Source: Novosphingobium sp. SG751A (lineage in GTDB: Bacteria > Pseudomonadota > Alphaproteobacteria > Sphingomonadales > Sphingomonadaceae). From it: a DNA stretch of 64,000 nucleotides. Both the position numbers and the translations under genes were made by a program. This document shows positions 63,187 to 64,000 of the stretch, one piece after another (the stretch's first letter is position 1; every line of letters starts with the position of its first letter). The stretch lies in assembly GCF_013149295.1 (NCBI RefSeq), contig NZ_JABGCB010000004.1, positions 1 to 64,000 on the forward strand, read 5' to 3'. A model generated the notes under the pieces. The model was not told the origin of the DNA, searched no databases, and saw only the letters and a list, made by a program, of their open reading frames with translations.

Positions 63187-63202
63187 GCGCAAACCTTTGC
63201 GC
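63187..63202. promoter_or_regulatory. Candidate LacI-type operator before the tannase gene
   Basis: GCGCAAACCTTTGCGC is a 16-base palindrome except for its CC centre, and contains CAAA..TTTG as in the stronger CAAACGTTTG sites. It lies 17 bases upstream of the tannase ATG. It may be bound by the same repressor with lower affinity. Confidence 0.5.
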
Positions 63203-63665
63203 AAGTAGGGTCTTGCTTCTCGGTTCAAAAGCCTGAGGCGCCTGTCCGGCTGATGACGACCGTTCCACTTGGCCGGGCATTGGCCATGTCCGATTTCCTA
63301 TCTCTGACCGACGCGAGCGCTTGTATTTGTATACACGGCCTAAGTTTGTGTTCGCCGTGTGAGATATTCCCATGGGTAAATGTTCGAAGATTGGAATTAT
63401 TGTGCGCAAAATATATAGGAAATCGATTTCCTGCATACATTGACGCGATTCCGATTTGACAGCGCTGTAAACCTGAAATACCTCGTCGCCATAGAAGCGC
63501 TGAACTGCATGCGTTGGTCGGGTGATTGCCCTTGATTGCATACATAAAGCAGGCGGCGGGGATGAGAGACTTCTGAAAGAGCAGCCGATGCTGTCCGGCC
63601 ATGTGTCGGCATCGCGGAATGCCTTTTCAAAACATTGAAAACATAAAATAATTGGGAGACGGACT
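63203..63665. promoter_or_regulatory. Long intergenic region with symmetrical sites before the last TonB receptor
   Basis: No gene is supported here; short readings on both strands lack starts, motifs or ribosome sites. Three structures stand out. A hairpin pairs ACACGGC (63333-63339) with GCCGTGT (63354-63360). A perfect 14-base palindrome, GGAAATCGATTTCC, lies at 63418-63431, and ACAGCGCTGT, flanked by TTTG and AAAC, at 63459-63468. The last two are centred 39 bases apart, about four helical turns, so they may be paired regulator sites. A GGGAGACGG ribosome site precedes the receptor ATG. Confidence 0.45.
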
Positions 63666-64000
63666 ATGAAAACCAGATTCGCCGTGTCGATTTCGCTTGC
63701 TGCCCTGATGCTGGGCGCGGTCGGAACGGCCGCTCATGCCGCCGCCGCGCCCGCCAAAGGTGATCAGAACGCTGGCGTCGTCGATATTGTGGTGACTGCG
63801 CAAAAGCGCAGCGAACGCCTTCAGGACGTGCCCGTCGCGGTCAGCTCGGTCAGCGGTGAAGTGCTCAAGGCCGCCAATCTGAGCAACATTACTGACATCC
63901 GCTTCCTTGCTCCCAGCGTCCAGTTTGCCGAATCGAACAGTGTGCGCGGCGAGGGTTTCGCCATTCGCGGCGTGGGCACTTTCGCCTTTGCCGATGGCAC
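63666..64000 (+). CDS. TonB-dependent outer-membrane receptor, 5' part (cut by window edge)
   Basis: The first 111 codons of a receptor that runs off the right edge. Signal peptide FAVSISLAALMLGAVGTAAHA (cleavage near residue 26) is followed by a TonB box VVDIVVTAQKRSERLQDVPVAV and the start of the plug (LSNITDIRFLAPSVQF, FAIRGVGTFAFADGT). The ATG at 63666 has GGGAGAC 6 bases upstream. It is divergent from the tannase gene across a long regulatory region, so it may serve ester- or glycan-derived substrates. Confidence 0.85.
   Translation, partial: MKTRFAVSISLAALMLGAVGTAAHAAAAPAKGDQNAGVVDIVVTAQKRSERLQDVPVAVSSVSGEVLKAANLSNITDIRFLAPSVQFAESNSVRGEGFAIRGVGTFAFADG

Noticed and set aside
63128..63600. 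Short frames in both directions between the tannase and the last receptor gene.
   Set aside because: No ribosome sites or recognisable motifs; the AT-rich region with palindromes reads as regulatory.
1..64000. CRISPR arrays, tRNA or rRNA genes, phage or complete insertion sequences.
   Set aside because: I looked for regular spaced repeats, tRNA T-loop-like segments, transposase motifs and integrases, and saw none. A computed search (tRNAscan, CRISPR finder, IS library) would settle it.

Overview
The window reads as chromosomal DNA of an alphaproteobacterium of the Sphingomonadales, most likely Novosphingobium-like. This rests on high GC, GTG/TTG starts, many TonB-dependent outer-membrane receptors (three complete, one cut by the right edge), a Usg-family protein, DUF4031, and dense short operons with 1-4 base overlaps. 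I saw no rRNA, tRNA, CRISPR array, phage or intact insertion sequence. Assignments come from reading motifs and gene order, not from database searches.

Left part (1-14 kb): a serine-protease relic and usg; a LysR regulator divergent from an aldehyde dehydrogenase and a four-gene amino-acid unit (DSD1-type PLP enzyme, RidA, DUF1624 membrane protein, FAD oxidoreductase); two small conserved genes; a Fur-type site followed by a catecholate-siderophore receptor and a PiuC/YbiX-type hydroxylase; a secreted protein of unknown function.

Middle (14-32.7 kb): an arylsulfatase gene broken by a frameshift and an in-frame amber codon, divergent from a short LysR gene; a cluster with three TIM-barrel sugar isomerase/epimerase-like enzymes and a GPH sugar transporter; on the other strand a Tat-exported fourth TIM barrel, a four-repeat DUF347 protein, a ClC antiporter, a glycerate-kinase-like gene directly preceded by a stub of a 2-hydroxyacid dehydrogenase, and a two-gene ABC exporter. 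A LuxR-type regulator, a receptor and a NylB-like serine hydrolase follow.

32.8-42.5 kb: a CnrYXH-like anti-sigma/sensor/ECF-sigma set, an RND divalent-metal efflux pump (CzcC/B/A type) and four accessory genes including DUF4198 and HupE/UreJ proteins. This is a coherent metal (probably Ni/Co) resistance and homeostasis island.

42.5-53.7 kb: part of tyrosine catabolism (hppD, a VOC protein, fumarylacetoacetase) divergent from an Lrp/AsnC regulator; then an overlapping chain TamA-TamB-lipoprotein-YihY for the cell envelope.

53.9-64 kb: a carbohydrate/ester utilisation locus with two receptors, GH68 fructan enzyme, two alpha/beta hydrolases, DUF3237 protein, tannase-family esterase and a LacI repressor. 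Copies or near-copies of the palindrome CAAACGTTTG lie before several of these genes, and one sits inside the first codons of the GH68 gene, which suggests one LacI regulon.
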